From Mumia quercus (GTDB lineage: Bacteria > Actinomycetota > Actinomycetes > Propionibacteriales > Nocardioidaceae), in the NCBI RefSeq assembly GCF_025506335.1, contig NZ_JANZYO010000004.1, forward strand, positions 186,001-250,000: a DNA stretch of 64,000 bases, written 5' to 3'. The notes under the pieces are model-generated. The model was not told the origin of the DNA. It did not search any database and saw only the letters and a list, made by a program, of their open reading frames with translations. Below are positions 25,791 to 34,085 of the stretch, one piece after another (the first letter of the stretch is position 1; the number at the start of each line of letters is the position of its first letter). The translations under genes and the position numbers were made by a program.

Positions 25791-26885
25791 GTGAGCACTC
25801 CTGCCCCGGTGGACGACGTCGACGTCGTCGTCATCGGCGCAGGCCAGGCCGGCCTCTCGGCGGCGTACCACCTGGCGCGGCTGGGGGCTCGCTTCGTGGT
25901 CCTCGATGCGAACAGCGCTCCCGGCGGCGCCTGGCAGCACCGCTGGCGCACGCTCACGATGCGTGACGTCCACGGCATCGCCATGCTGCCCGGTCTCGAC
26001 GTTCCCGACGTCGACGACGAGGCGCTCGCGCGGGAGTTCGTGCCGGCCTACTACGCGGCGTACGAGGAGCGCTTCGCGCTGCCCGTCGTACGACCGGTGC
26101 GGGTGCGCGCGGTCCGCGACGCCGTTCCCGGTGAGACGGAGGGCGACCTGCTCGTCGAGACCGACGCCGGCGCGTGGCGTACGGCCGCGGTCGTCAACGC
26201 CACCGGGACCTGGGAACGCCCGTTCTGGCCCCGCTATCCCGGCGCGAGCGCATTCCGTGGCCGGCAGCTCCACACCGTCGACTACGAGGGCCCGGAGGAC
26301 ATGGCCGGGCTCGACGTGGTCGTCGTCGGCGGCGGGGCGTCGGCGGTGCAGATCCTCGGGGAGGTCGCCCCGCTGGCCGCCTCCACGACGTGGGTGACCC
26401 GGCGGGAGCCGGTGTGGCGGACCGACGACTTCGACCCGGACGCCGGACGGGCCGCCGTCGCGCAGGTCGAGGAGCGGGTGACCCGCGGGCTCCCTCCGCA
26501 GAGCGTCGTGAGCGTCACCGGTCTGATGCTCCGCCCGCAGGAGCAACGCGCGGCCACCCTCGGGGCGTACGAGCGGCACCCGATGTTCACGCGCATCGAG
26601 CCGGACGGCGTCCGCATGGCCGACGGGTCGTACCAGCACGCCGACGTCATCGTGTGGGCGACAGGGTTCCGCGCGGCGCTCGGCCACCTCGCGCCGCTCC
26701 GGCTCCGCGAGGAGTCCGGCGGCGTCAGGCTCGTCGCCCGCGAGGACGCCCACACCCCGACGACCGCAGCGCGCGACCACCGCGTGCAGCTCGTCGGGTA
26801 CGGCCCGAGCGCCTCGACGATCGGGGCGAATCGCGCCGGCCGCGTCGCTGCCCGCGCCGCCCTCCGCACCGCGTCCGCGTCCTGA
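25791..26885 (+). CDS. Flavin-containing monooxygenase-like NAD(P)/FAD oxidoreductase
   Basis: A 364-residue two-dinucleotide flavoprotein. The FAD motif is VVVIGAGQAGLSAAYHLAR at the N-terminus and the NADPH motif VVVVGGGASAVQ lies near residue 180; between them GTWERPFWPRYPG resembles the flavin-monooxygenase region. A C-terminal ATGF-type segment (VIVWATGFRAALGHLAPL) is also present. It starts at GTG 25791 and is followed 50 bases later by a PadR regulator in the same direction. The substrate is unknown. Confidence 0.82.
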   Translation: MSTPAPVDDVDVVVIGAGQAGLSAAYHLARLGARFVVLDANSAPGGAWQHRWRTLTMRDVHGIAMLPGLDVPDVDDEALAREFVPAYYAAYEERFALPVVRPVRVRAVRDAVPGETEGDLLVETDAGAWRTAAVVNATGTWERPFWPRYPGASAFRGRQLHTVDYEGPEDMAGLDVVVVGGGASAVQILGEVAPLAASTTWVTRREPVWRTDDFDPDAGRAAVAQVEERVTRGLPPQSVVSVTGLMLRPQEQRAATLGAYERHPMFTRIEPDGVRMADGSYQHADVIVWATGFRAALGHLAPLRLREESGGVRLVAREDAHTPTTAARDHRVQLVGYGPSASTIGANRAGRVAARAALRTASAS

Positions 26886-26893
26886 TGTGACAC

Positions 26894-26928
26894 TGCATCT
26901 CGACGCAGTGCATCGAGATGCATATACT
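26894..26928 (+). promoter_or_regulatory. padR promoter with overlapping operator
   Basis: A perfect inverted repeat, TGCATCTCGA (26894-26903) and TCGAGATGCA (26913-26922), separated by nine bases, abuts the -10 TATACT (26923-26928). A -35 TCGACG (26900-26905) lies 17 bases before the -10, so bound protein would block the promoter. Transcription would begin at about ATG 26936 (leaderless). PadR regulators bind such ATGCA-containing dyads, which points to autorepression. Confidence 0.65.
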
Positions 26929-26935
26929 CCTCGGC

Positions 26936-27508
26936 ATGGCTTTGGAGCACGCGATCCTCGTCTCGCTCGCCGAGCGTTCGGCGAGCGGGTACGACCTGAC
27001 GCGCCGCTTCGACAAGTCGATCGGCCACTTCTGGAAGGCGAGCCACCAGCAGATCTACAAGGTGCTCGGCCGGATGGAGACCGCCGGCCTCGTCGCGTCG
27101 ACCGCGGTCCCGCAGGAGGGACGGCCCGACAAAAAGGTCTACGTCATCACCGACGAGGGGTACGACGCGCTTCGCGAGTGGTCGCGCGAGCCGAGCCCGA
27201 TCGAGCCCGCCCGCAGCGACTTCGCCGTGAAGGTGCGGGGACTCCCGTACGGCGACCGCGACGCGATCCTCGCAGACGTCGCCCGTCGCGCTGAGGCGCA
27301 CCGCGAGCGGCTCGCGTACTACCGCGCCGACGCCGCCCGCACGTTCCCCGACGTCGAGGCGCTCGACGAGGGCCAGCGCGCGAAGTACGCGGTGCTCCGC
27401 GGCGGCATCCTCCTCGAGGAGTCCGGGCTCGCCTGGTGCGAAGAGGTGCTGGAGCTGCTCGGGGCTACTCCGTGGTCGGACGGCGACGCCGGGAGCGCAG
27501 CGCCGTGA
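26936..27508 (+). CDS. PadR-family transcriptional regulator
   Basis: A 190-residue PadR regulator with the C-terminal Vir dimerisation domain. The winged helix spans residues about 1-85 (MALEHAILVSLAERSASGYD, HFWKASHQQIYKVLGRMETA, KKVYVITDEG), followed by an alpha-helical half with repeated RAEAHRERLAYYR-type sequence. ATG 26936 matches the family N-terminus and the predicted transcription start. Likely targets are itself and perhaps the flavin monooxygenase upstream. Confidence 0.9.
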   Translation: MALEHAILVSLAERSASGYDLTRRFDKSIGHFWKASHQQIYKVLGRMETAGLVASTAVPQEGRPDKKVYVITDEGYDALREWSREPSPIEPARSDFAVKVRGLPYGDRDAILADVARRAEAHRERLAYYRADAARTFPDVEALDEGQRAKYAVLRGGILLEESGLAWCEEVLELLGATPWSDGDAGSAAP

Positions 27509-27731
27509 ACGCCACCCACAGGACGCCGATCGCGATCGTGACCGCCGAGACGATCAGCACCGCGTGCACCCACAAGAACCCCGTCGGCGTGCTGTCGCCG
27601 ACCGCTCCCTGCCACGCGCGCTCGTCGTCCCAGACCGCCATCCCGAACCGCGGCCAGATGGCGATGTTGAAGACCCCGGCGAGCACCAGGAACCACGCAG
27701 CACGTCGAGAGATCACCCTTCCAGTAGACAC
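27465..27731 (-). CDS. SCO4848-family small membrane protein
   Basis: An 88-residue protein with two membrane helices (about residues 10-30 and 52-74). AAWFLVLAGVFNIAIWPRF and GFLWVHAVLIVSA match the actinobacterial SCO4848 family, whose function is unknown. The GTG start at 27731 has GAGGA upstream. Its 3' end overlaps the convergent padR gene by 44 bases, encoding an Arg-rich tail. It is divergent from the dienoyl-CoA reductase gene with almost no gap. Confidence 0.75.
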   Translation of the reverse strand: MSTGRVISRRAAWFLVLAGVFNIAIWPRFGMAVWDDERAWQGAVGDSTPTGFLWVHAVLIVSAVTIAIGVLWVAFTALRSRRRRPTTE

Positions 27732-27742
27732 CAGAGGTCCTC

Positions 27743-29773
27743 ATGCCTGACCCGACCCCCTCCCCGTACCCGCACCTCCTCCGACCGCTCGAGGTGGCCG
27801 GATTCACGCTGCGCAACCGCGTGATGATGGGCTCGATGCACACCAAGCTCGAGGACCGGGCCGGTGACATCCCCAAGCTTGCGGCGTACTTCGCCGAGCG
27901 GGCGAAGGGTGGAGCGGCCCTCCTCGTCACGGGCGGGTACGCCCCGAGCTGGCGCGGGTGGCTCTCGCCGATGGGGTCGACGATGGCGAGCCGGCGGATG
28001 GCGGACAAGCACCGGACGGTGACCGAGGCGGTGCACGAGCACGACAGCCGCATCCTCATGCAGGTGCTGCACGCCGGCCGCTACGGCTACTCGCCGTTCT
28101 CCAAGGGTGTCTCCTCGAAGCAGTCACCGATCACGCCGTTCAAGCCGAGCGCGATGAGCAGCCGCGAGGTGGAGGAGACGATCGGCGACTTCGTCCGCGC
28201 CGCGAGGCTCGCCCAGCGCGCGGGGTACGACGGGGTGGAGGTGATGGGGTCCGAGGGGTACCTCATCAACCAGTTCCTCGCCGCGCGCACCAACGACCGT
28301 ACGGATGCGTGGGGCGGCAGCGCGGAGAAGCGGATGCGCTTCCCCGTCGAGGTCGTGCGCCGCATCCGGGAGGAGCTCGGCCAGCACTTCATCGTCCAGT
28401 ACCGCATCTCGCTCCTGGACCTCGTCGACGACTCCCAGACCTGGGACGAGACGGTCGAGCTCGCGCGCAAGATCGAGGCGGCGGGTGCGTCGATGCTCAA
28501 CACCGGCATCGGGTGGCACGAGGCGCGCGTCCCCACGATCGTCACGTCCGTCCCCCGCGCCGCGTTCGCCTGGGTCACCGGCAAGCTTCGGCCCGAGGTC
28601 GACATCCCCGTGATCGCCTCGAACCGCATCAACACTCCCGAGGTGGCCGAGCAGATCCTCGCCGACGGCCAGGCCGACATGGTCTCCCTCGCACGGCCGA
28701 TGCTCGCCGACCCCGAGTTCGTCAACAAGGCGGCACAGGGCCGTGCCGACGAGATCAACACCTGCATCGGCTGCAACCAGGCGTGCCTCGACCACACCTT
28801 CAAGAACCAGCGCTGCACGTGCCTGGTCAACCCGCGCGCCGGGTATGAGACAGAGCTGCGCCTCCTCCCGGTCCCGCGGACGCGCCGCAAGCAGGTCGCG
28901 GTGGTCGGCGCCGGTCCGGCCGGGCTCGCCGCCGCGACCGAGCTCGCCGGCCGCGGCCACTCCGTCACCTTGTACGAGGCCGACGCGCAGCTCGGCGGCC
29001 AGTTCCGGCTGGCACGGCTGATCCCGGGCAAGGAGGAGTTCGCCGAGACGCTGCGCTACTACACGCGCAGGCTCGAGATCACCGGCGTCGACGTCCGCCT
29101 CTCCACGCGCGCGGACGCCGACGAGCTGCGCGCGTACGACGAGGTCGTGGTCGCGACCGGCGTGGTTCCCCGCGTACCGGAGATCAAGGGCATGGACCAC
29201 GCCAGCGTCGCCTCGTACGCCGACGTCATCGACGGACGGGTCGAGGCAGGCAAGAAGGTCGCGATCATCGGCGCCGGCGGCATCGGCTTCGACGTCGCCG
29301 AGTTCCTCCTGCACGAGCCAGACGAACCGCTCGACGCCTGGCTGGCACGCTGGGGCGTCACCGACCCGGCGCTCGCGCAAGGTGGTCTCGGCACGAAGGT
29401 CACGACCGTCCCGCCGCGCGAGGTCTGGCTGCTCCAGCGCAAGCCCGCCCCGCTCGGCAAGGGCCTCGGCAAGACGTCGGGGTGGGTCCACCGCGCCACG
29501 CTCAAGGACGCGGGCGTGCACATGCTCGGCGGCATCACGTACGAGTTCGTCGACGACGCCGGTCTGCACATCCGTGACGAGCACGGCACCGCGCACGTCC
29601 TGGAGGTCGACACCGTCGTCGTCTGCGCTGGACAGGAGTCGGTCACCGACCTCGCGGAGCCGCTGCGCGCAGCGGGCGTGCCCGTGCACGTCATCGGCGG
29701 GGCCGACGTCGCCGCGGAGCTCGACGCGAAGCGCGCGATCCGCCAGGCCACGGAGCTGGCCGCCCGGCTGTGA
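27743..29773 (+). CDS. fadH: NADPH-dependent 2,4-dienoyl-CoA reductase
   Basis: A 676-residue FadH-like enzyme that reduces 2,4-dienoyl-CoA, needed for oxidising unsaturated fatty acids. Residues 1-330 form the FMN TIM barrel of the old-yellow-enzyme family (FTLRNRVMMGSMHTKLED; YDGVEVMGSEGYLINQFL). The [4Fe-4S] cysteines follow in CIGCNQACLDHTFKNQRCTC. The FAD/NADPH half begins VAVVGAGPAGLAAATELAG. It stands apart from the acyl-CoA operon at the left end but would feed the same pathway. Related trimethylamine or enoate reductases are less likely given the start and the Fe-S spacing. Confidence 0.9.
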   Translation: MPDPTPSPYPHLLRPLEVAGFTLRNRVMMGSMHTKLEDRAGDIPKLAAYFAERAKGGAALLVTGGYAPSWRGWLSPMGSTMASRRMADKHRTVTEAVHEHDSRILMQVLHAGRYGYSPFSKGVSSKQSPITPFKPSAMSSREVEETIGDFVRAARLAQRAGYDGVEVMGSEGYLINQFLAARTNDRTDAWGGSAEKRMRFPVEVVRRIREELGQHFIVQYRISLLDLVDDSQTWDETVELARKIEAAGASMLNTGIGWHEARVPTIVTSVPRAAFAWVTGKLRPEVDIPVIASNRINTPEVAEQILADGQADMVSLARPMLADPEFVNKAAQGRADEINTCIGCNQACLDHTFKNQRCTCLVNPRAGYETELRLLPVPRTRRKQVAVVGAGPAGLAAATELAGRGHSVTLYEADAQLGGQFRLARLIPGKEEFAETLRYYTRRLEITGVDVRLSTRADADELRAYDEVVVATGVVPRVPEIKGMDHASVASYADVIDGRVEAGKKVAIIGAGGIGFDVAEFLLHEPDEPLDAWLARWGVTDPALAQGGLGTKVTTVPPREVWLLQRKPAPLGKGLGKTSGWVHRATLKDAGVHMLGGITYEFVDDAGLHIRDEHGTAHVLEVDTVVVCAGQESVTDLAEPLRAAGVPVHVIGGADVAAELDAKRAIRQATELAARL

Positions 29774-29774
29774 C

Positions 29775-29805
29775 TTGACCTCGAGCGCGCTTGAGCTCCT
29801 AGCGT
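29775..29805 (+). promoter_or_regulatory. MerR-type promoter with 19-base spacer
   Basis: TTGACC (29775-29780) and TAGCGT (29800-29805) are 19 bases apart, longer than the usual 17, with an imperfect dyad CCTCGAGCG/CGCTTGAGC (29779-29796) filling the spacer. This is the geometry of promoters activated by MerR/SoxR-family proteins. Transcription would start at about ATG 29812. The regulator is not identified; the MerR gene at 1080-1814 is the only MerR in view. Confidence 0.6.
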
Positions 29806-29811
29806 GACGGC

Positions 29812-30285
29812 ATGACGAGCACCGCAGAGCACCTGAAGGACTACCCCGCCGACGTGATCGCGGCGCAGCCGATCGGGGCGTGGACGGGCGACGCGTACCG
29901 CCGCGTCGTCGGCGCGATCCGCGACGCCCTCGCCGTCGAGGACCTCACCCAGCCGCACTGGTGGACGCTGAACCACGCCGCCGGCGCCCCGGGCCGCTGG
30001 GGGCGCGACGAGCTGACCGCGCGTCTCGCCCCGTACGAGGATCTCGGGATCGACTTCGACGACGTGTACGACGACCTGGTCGCGCGCGGCTGGCTCCGCG
30101 AGGATAACGGCACCATGACCCTCACCGACGCCGGAGCGGCCGGGCTCGAGCGCGTCCGCGAGCGCAGCGCGCGCGTCCACCGCCAGACGCTCGACGGCAT
30201 CTCGGACGACGACTTCGTCACGACCATCAACACGCTGCGTCGCATCGTCGCGAACCTGGGCGGCGACCCCAACATCGCGGAGTGA
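29812..30285 (+). CDS. MarR-like winged-helix protein
   Basis: A 157-residue protein. Sequence order suggests a MarR-type winged helix: YRRVVGAIRDALAVEDLTQPHWWTLNH, WGRDELTARLAPY, then LVARGWLREDNGTMTLTDAG and a C-terminal helix DFVTTINTLRRIVANLGGD. Cys is absent, so redox sensing of the OhrR kind is unlikely. It has no ribosome-binding site and follows a MerR-type promoter, consistent with leaderless expression. Its targets are unknown; the aldo/keto reductase gene starts 34 bases after it. Confidence 0.7.
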   Translation: MTSTAEHLKDYPADVIAAQPIGAWTGDAYRRVVGAIRDALAVEDLTQPHWWTLNHAAGAPGRWGRDELTARLAPYEDLGIDFDDVYDDLVARGWLREDNGTMTLTDAGAAGLERVRERSARVHRQTLDGISDDDFVTTINTLRRIVANLGGDPNIAE

Positions 30286-30319
30286 CGCGCCGCCGGGACA
30301 ACTCGGCGAAGATGGCGGC

Positions 30320-31216
30320 ATGAGACTCGCCTACGGCTGCATGGGGCTCGCCGACGTCGCGCGTGCCGAGGCTGCGGTCGTGGCCGCGTACGAGAGCGGC
30401 ATCCGGCTCTTCGACCACGCCGACATCTACGGGGGCGGCGTGGCCGAGTCGGTCTTCGGGGAGGTGCTCGCGCGCCACCCGGGGCTGCGCGAGGAGATCG
30501 CGATCCAGACCAAGTGCGGGATCGTGCTCGGCGGCGCCGAGGGCGGCAACGCGTACGACCTGTCGCGCGAGCACCTTCTCCGCTCGGTGGACGGCAGCCT
30601 CGAACGCCTCGGCGTCGACCACGTCGACCGGCTGCTGCTGCACCGACCCGACCCGCTCGCGCACCCGGACGAGATCGCGGCGGCGTTCGACACCCTGAGC
30701 GCGGCCGGCAAGGTCGCGAGCTTCGGCGTCTCCAACATGGACGCCGCGCAGATCGCTCACCTGCACGCCGTCGTACGGCAGCCCTTGGACGCCAACCAGG
30801 TCGAGCTCGGCCTCGGCCACCGCGACCTCATCGAGGCAGGCGTCCTGGTCAACCATCCCGACGGGCGCACGTACGCGGCCGCGCCGGGCCTGCTCGAGTT
30901 CTGCACCGACCACGACATCGCGGTGCAGGCGTACGGCGCGCTCGCCCAGGGCCGCTTCACCGGCCGCCCGAGGAGCCCGGAGGACGAGGCAGCGGGGCTG
31001 CTCGTCACCCGGTACGCCGCCGAGCTCGGCACGACCCCCGAGGCGGTTGTGCTCGGCTGGCTCCTCAAGCACCCCGCGCAGATCGTCGCAGTGATCGGCA
31101 CGACCGACCCCGCGCGCATCCGCGCCTGCGCAGACTCCGAGGAGGTCGCCGAGGCGATGACCCGCACCCAGTGGTGGTCCCTGTGGACCGCCGCGCGTGG
31201 GGTCTCGGTCCCGTGA
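30320..31216 (+). CDS. Aldo/keto reductase
   Basis: A 298-residue TIM-barrel oxidoreductase using NADPH. The catalytic tetrad is visible as Asp and Tyr in FDHADIYGGG, Lys in IQTKCGIV and His in LLLHRPDP; NADP-binding residues are near WLLKHPAQIVAVIGTTDPAR. It resembles E. coli YdhF. The stop overlaps the manA GTG by four bases, so the two genes are coupled. The physiological carbonyl substrate is unknown. Confidence 0.9.
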   Translation: MRLAYGCMGLADVARAEAAVVAAYESGIRLFDHADIYGGGVAESVFGEVLARHPGLREEIAIQTKCGIVLGGAEGGNAYDLSREHLLRSVDGSLERLGVDHVDRLLLHRPDPLAHPDEIAAAFDTLSAAGKVASFGVSNMDAAQIAHLHAVVRQPLDANQVELGLGHRDLIEAGVLVNHPDGRTYAAAPGLLEFCTDHDIAVQAYGALAQGRFTGRPRSPEDEAAGLLVTRYAAELGTTPEAVVLGWLLKHPAQIVAVIGTTDPARIRACADSEEVAEAMTRTQWWSLWTAARGVSVP

Positions 31217-32253
31217 CCGCCGTCCCGCGGCTGCTGCAGCCGAACCTCGTGCACCACTTCTACGCCGGAGGCGCGCGCATCGCCGAGCTCCGCGGGCTCC
31301 CGCCGGTCGAACGCTGCCCGGAGGAATGGGTGGGGGCGACCGTCACGCGCGCCGACTCCGCGGACGTCGGGCTCGCCCGCACGGCCGACGGCGCCCTCGT
31401 ACGGGACCTCGTCGCGGCCGACCCGCTCGCCTGGGTCGGCGCGGCGAGCACGAGCGGCGACACCGGCGTCCTCCTCAAGCTCCTCGACGCCGCCCAGCGC
31501 CTGCCCGTCCACGCGCACCCCGATCGCGCGTTCGCCGCACGCCACCTCGCCTGTCCCTACGGCAAGACCGAGGCCTGGCTCGTGCTCGACGCCGACGACG
31601 GTGCCGTCGTCTACCTCGGATGGAGGTCCGACGTCGATCCGGTCGAGCTCGCGCAGCGGCGCGACGCGCAGGACAGCGACTGGATGCTGGAGCAGCTGCA
31701 CCGCATCCCAGTCCGACCCGGCGACGGGTTCCTCGTCCCGGCGGGCACCCCGCACGCCATCGGGGCGGGCGTGTTCGTCGCCGAGGTCCAGGAGCCGACC
31801 GACTTCTCCCTCCTGCTCGAGTGGTCGGTCACGACCGCGACACGAGACGAGTCGCACCTCGGGCTCGGGTTCGACCTCGCGATGGACGCGGTGTCGACGA
31901 CCGCGCTCGGGACAGAAGCCTTGGCAGGCTTCACCGTCCACCACGACCTGACCACGCGTACGGGCGCTGCCGTGCCGCTGCTGCCGGAGGCCGGCGACCC
32001 ATACTTCCGGCTCGATCTCCTCGCGCCGCCGCCGGGCCAGGAGACCGTGCTGCCGGCGGGCTTCGCCGTGCTCGTCGTGCTGTCTGGAACCGGCGTCATC
32101 GAGGGCACCGACGCAGTCCCCGTCGGTGGCGGGCAGTCGTTCGTCGTGCCGGCCGCCTTCGGCTCCTGGCGCCTGGTCGGTGACGCACGGGTGCTGGCAG
32201 CCCGGCCCGGCGAAGGGTGGCGCGGCTCGCCCGACGGGCGCATCGTGGGGTGA
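31213..32253 (+). CDS. manA: Mannose-6-phosphate isomerase, class I-like
   Basis: A 346-residue cupin-fold zinc enzyme interconverting fructose 6-phosphate and mannose 6-phosphate. The zinc ligands are His100 and His102 in LPVHAHPD, Glu120 in GKTEAWLVLD and the His in PAGTPHAIGAGVF. It is somewhat shorter than E. coli ManA and resembles actinobacterial and Bacillus-type relatives, so other sugar-phosphate substrates are possible. GTG 31213 overlaps the aldo/keto reductase stop; its own stop shares a base with the next ATG. Confidence 0.8.
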   Translation: MTAVPRLLQPNLVHHFYAGGARIAELRGLPPVERCPEEWVGATVTRADSADVGLARTADGALVRDLVAADPLAWVGAASTSGDTGVLLKLLDAAQRLPVHAHPDRAFAARHLACPYGKTEAWLVLDADDGAVVYLGWRSDVDPVELAQRRDAQDSDWMLEQLHRIPVRPGDGFLVPAGTPHAIGAGVFVAEVQEPTDFSLLLEWSVTTATRDESHLGLGFDLAMDAVSTTALGTEALAGFTVHHDLTTRTGAAVPLLPEAGDPYFRLDLLAPPPGQETVLPAGFAVLVVLSGTGVIEGTDAVPVGGGQSFVVPAAFGSWRLVGDARVLAARPGEGWRGSPDGRIVG

Positions 32254-32963
32254 TGCTGACTCGTACGGCCGGGCTCGCCGCCGCTGTCGCCCTCGTCGCG
32301 GGGGCGGTGCCGACGGCCGTAGCTGCCACCTCGACGGACACCGTGCGGCTCGACGGCGTGACGGTGCGGCTGCGCGCGGGGACCAGCCAGGTCGTGACCG
32401 TCAACCGCACCCGCTCGTACCGCGCGCGCGTCGTCTTCTGGGTCAAGCGCGACGGCCGGTGGGTCGCGAAGCGGCGCACGAACGACGGCCGGATCGGGTA
32501 CGGCGGGCTGGTCAAGGCGAGCAAACGCAAGCAGTCGACAGGGACGACGCCGCTCGGCACATTCACGATGACCGAGGCGTTCGGGCTCCGCGCGAAGCCG
32601 AAGGGCACCCGCCTGCCGTACCGGAAGGTGCGGCGCGGCGACTACTGGGTGCAGGACAACCGCTCGGCGCACTACAACACGCTGCGCAACAAGTCGGCCG
32701 GCGGCTTCCGCTGGTGGTTGCCCGCCTCGCACCGCAACGCGTCCGAGCGGCTGCGCGACTACCGCACCCAGTACGTGTGGTCGGTGGTCATCGACTTCAA
32801 CCGTCCGCCGGGCGCGGTCCGCTACCGCGGCTCCGGCATCTTCCTCCACGCGAACGGCAAGGGCGCCACCGCAGGATGCGTCTCGGCGCCTGCCTCTTTC
32901 GTCCGGTATGTCCTCAGAAGGCTGAAATCTCAGCGAAAACCTGTGATCTCGATCGCAAAATAG
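32253..32963 (+). CDS. L,D-transpeptidase family protein (YkuD fold)
   Basis: A 236-residue exported protein. Residues 1-25 (MLTRTAGLAAAVALVAGAVP and a TAVAA cleavage region) form a signal peptide. The catalytic core is GIFLHANGKGATAGCVSAP with His199 and nucleophile Cys209, the divergent Streptomyces-type variant of the YkuD motif. It probably cross-links or trims peptidoglycan, or attaches proteins to it. It overlaps the manA stop by one base. The body is unusually basic (many Arg and Lys), which suits binding to the cell wall. Confidence 0.82.
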   Translation: MLTRTAGLAAAVALVAGAVPTAVAATSTDTVRLDGVTVRLRAGTSQVVTVNRTRSYRARVVFWVKRDGRWVAKRRTNDGRIGYGGLVKASKRKQSTGTTPLGTFTMTEAFGLRAKPKGTRLPYRKVRRGDYWVQDNRSAHYNTLRNKSAGGFRWWLPASHRNASERLRDYRTQYVWSVVIDFNRPPGAVRYRGSGIFLHANGKGATAGCVSAPASFVRYVLRRLKSQRKPVISIAK

Positions 32964-33044
32964 CGGCGTTTGAGCGCGCAGAGCCGGGGCACCTCCTCTA
33001 GCGTCACGAACTAACGTGTGTCGCCCAGCCATGGGCTAACGAAC

Positions 33045-33061
33045 CCGGGCCCCCCGCCCGG
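33045..33061 (+). terminator. Short GC hairpin after the L,D-transpeptidase gene
   Basis: CCGGGC-N5-GCCCGG forms a six-base-pair stem 82 bases after the transpeptidase stop and 15 bases before the next start codon. There is no T tract; it may be a weak terminator or only part of the next leader. Confidence 0.3.
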
Positions 33062-33076
33062 AGAACGGAGTGAAGC

Positions 33077-33223
33077 ATGGCCTTCTTGCTCTGGATCCTC
33101 GCTGTCATCCTCGTTGTCGCAGGTATCGTCGCCCTCGTTCGGCGCCAGTTCCTGTGGGGCGCGGTTCTCATCATCGTCGGTCTCCTCGTGGGTCCCGGTG
33201 GTGTGAGCGTGTTCAACGTCTAG
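33077..33223 (+). CDS. Small two-helix membrane protein
   Basis: A 48-residue protein: helix one MAFLLWILAVILVVAGIVAL, a VRRQFLWG loop, helix two AVLIIVGLLVGPGG, and tail VSVFNV. GGAG lies six bases before ATG 33077. Proteins of this length ending in a GPGGVSxF motif are widespread in actinobacteria; their function is unknown. It lies 22 bases before the Gly-rich membrane protein and is probably co-transcribed with it. Confidence 0.75.
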   Translation: MAFLLWILAVILVVAGIVALVRRQFLWGAVLIIVGLLVGPGGVSVFNV

Positions 33224-33245
33224 GAGTTCCACGTAGGCTGACGAC

Positions 33246-34085
33246 ATGGAGCTCGTGATCCTTGTCGTCATCGCCGCGATCGCCCTCTACCTGGTCAGCG
33301 ACCGTCGAAAGACGAAGGCCCGTGAACAGGCCGAGCTCGCTGGCCAGGTAGAGGCCGTTCGCAAGACAGCTTTCGAGGACGTCACCGCCCTCGGCGAGGA
33401 GCTCCAGAAGCTCGATGCCGATCTGGTGGGGGCTCCGCTCGACGAGGGCGCGCAGGCCGACTACCAGCGCGCTCTCGATGCTTATGAGTCGGCCAAGTCC
33501 GCCGTCGATGCCCTCGAGAAGCCCGAGGACGTCCGGCACGTCACCGAGATCCTCGAGGACGGGCGCTACGCGATCGCCTGCGTGGAGGCCCGCGTGACCA
33601 ACAGCCCGCTTCCTGCGAAGCGGGCCATGTGCTTCTTCGACCCACGGCACGGCCTCTCCGTCGAGGATGTCCCGTACTCCCCCGACGGCGGCACCCTCCG
33701 AGACGTCCCCGCATGCGCGCTCGACGCCCAGCGGGTGAGGGCCGGCGCCGAGCCCGACACCCGCAAGGTGATGGTCGGCCCCCAGCGCGTGCCGTACTGG
33801 CAGGCCGGACCCGCCTACGCCCCCTACGCCGCCGGCTACTTCTCGGCCTTCGCCTTCATGCCCGCACTCTTCATGGGCACGATGCTCGGCGGCATGTTCG
33901 CCAGCGACGCGGGGCTCAACCCGGCCGAGTACGGCGACGGCTCCGAGGGCAGCGACTTCGGTGACGGCGGAGGTGACGGCGGCGGCGACATGGGCGGCGA
34001 CGCCGGTGGCGACGGGGGCGGGTTCGACTTCGGTGGTGGCGGCGACGGCGGAGGATTCGACTTCGGTGGCGGCTTCGACTTCTGA
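33246..34085 (+). CDS. Membrane-anchored protein with coiled coil and Gly/Asp-rich tail
   Basis: A 279-residue protein of unknown function. Residues 1-17 form a membrane helix; residues about 22-105 are charged and helical (probable coiled coil). A conserved-looking segment KRAMCFFDPRHGLSVEDVPYSP follows. A second hydrophobic stretch (about 190-220, FSAFAFMPALFMGTMLGGMF) precedes a tail of 45 residues made almost only of Gly, Asp and Phe. The architecture resembles TPM/YgcG-type proteins, but I do not recognise that domain. The Gly-rich end overlaps the DUF1697 gene by 20 bases. Confidence 0.75.
   Translation: MELVILVVIAAIALYLVSDRRKTKAREQAELAGQVEAVRKTAFEDVTALGEELQKLDADLVGAPLDEGAQADYQRALDAYESAKSAVDALEKPEDVRHVTEILEDGRYAIACVEARVTNSPLPAKRAMCFFDPRHGLSVEDVPYSPDGGTLRDVPACALDAQRVRAGAEPDTRKVMVGPQRVPYWQAGPAYAPYAAGYFSAFAFMPALFMGTMLGGMFASDAGLNPAEYGDGSEGSDFGDGGGDGGGDMGGDAGGDGGGFDFGGGGDGGGFDFGGGFDF

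Noticed and set aside
33961-34065. N-terminal extension of the DUF1697 protein by 35 residues
   Set aside because: The frame is open, but it is only the shifted Gly/Asp repeat of the preceding gene. The family N-terminus starts near GTG 34066.
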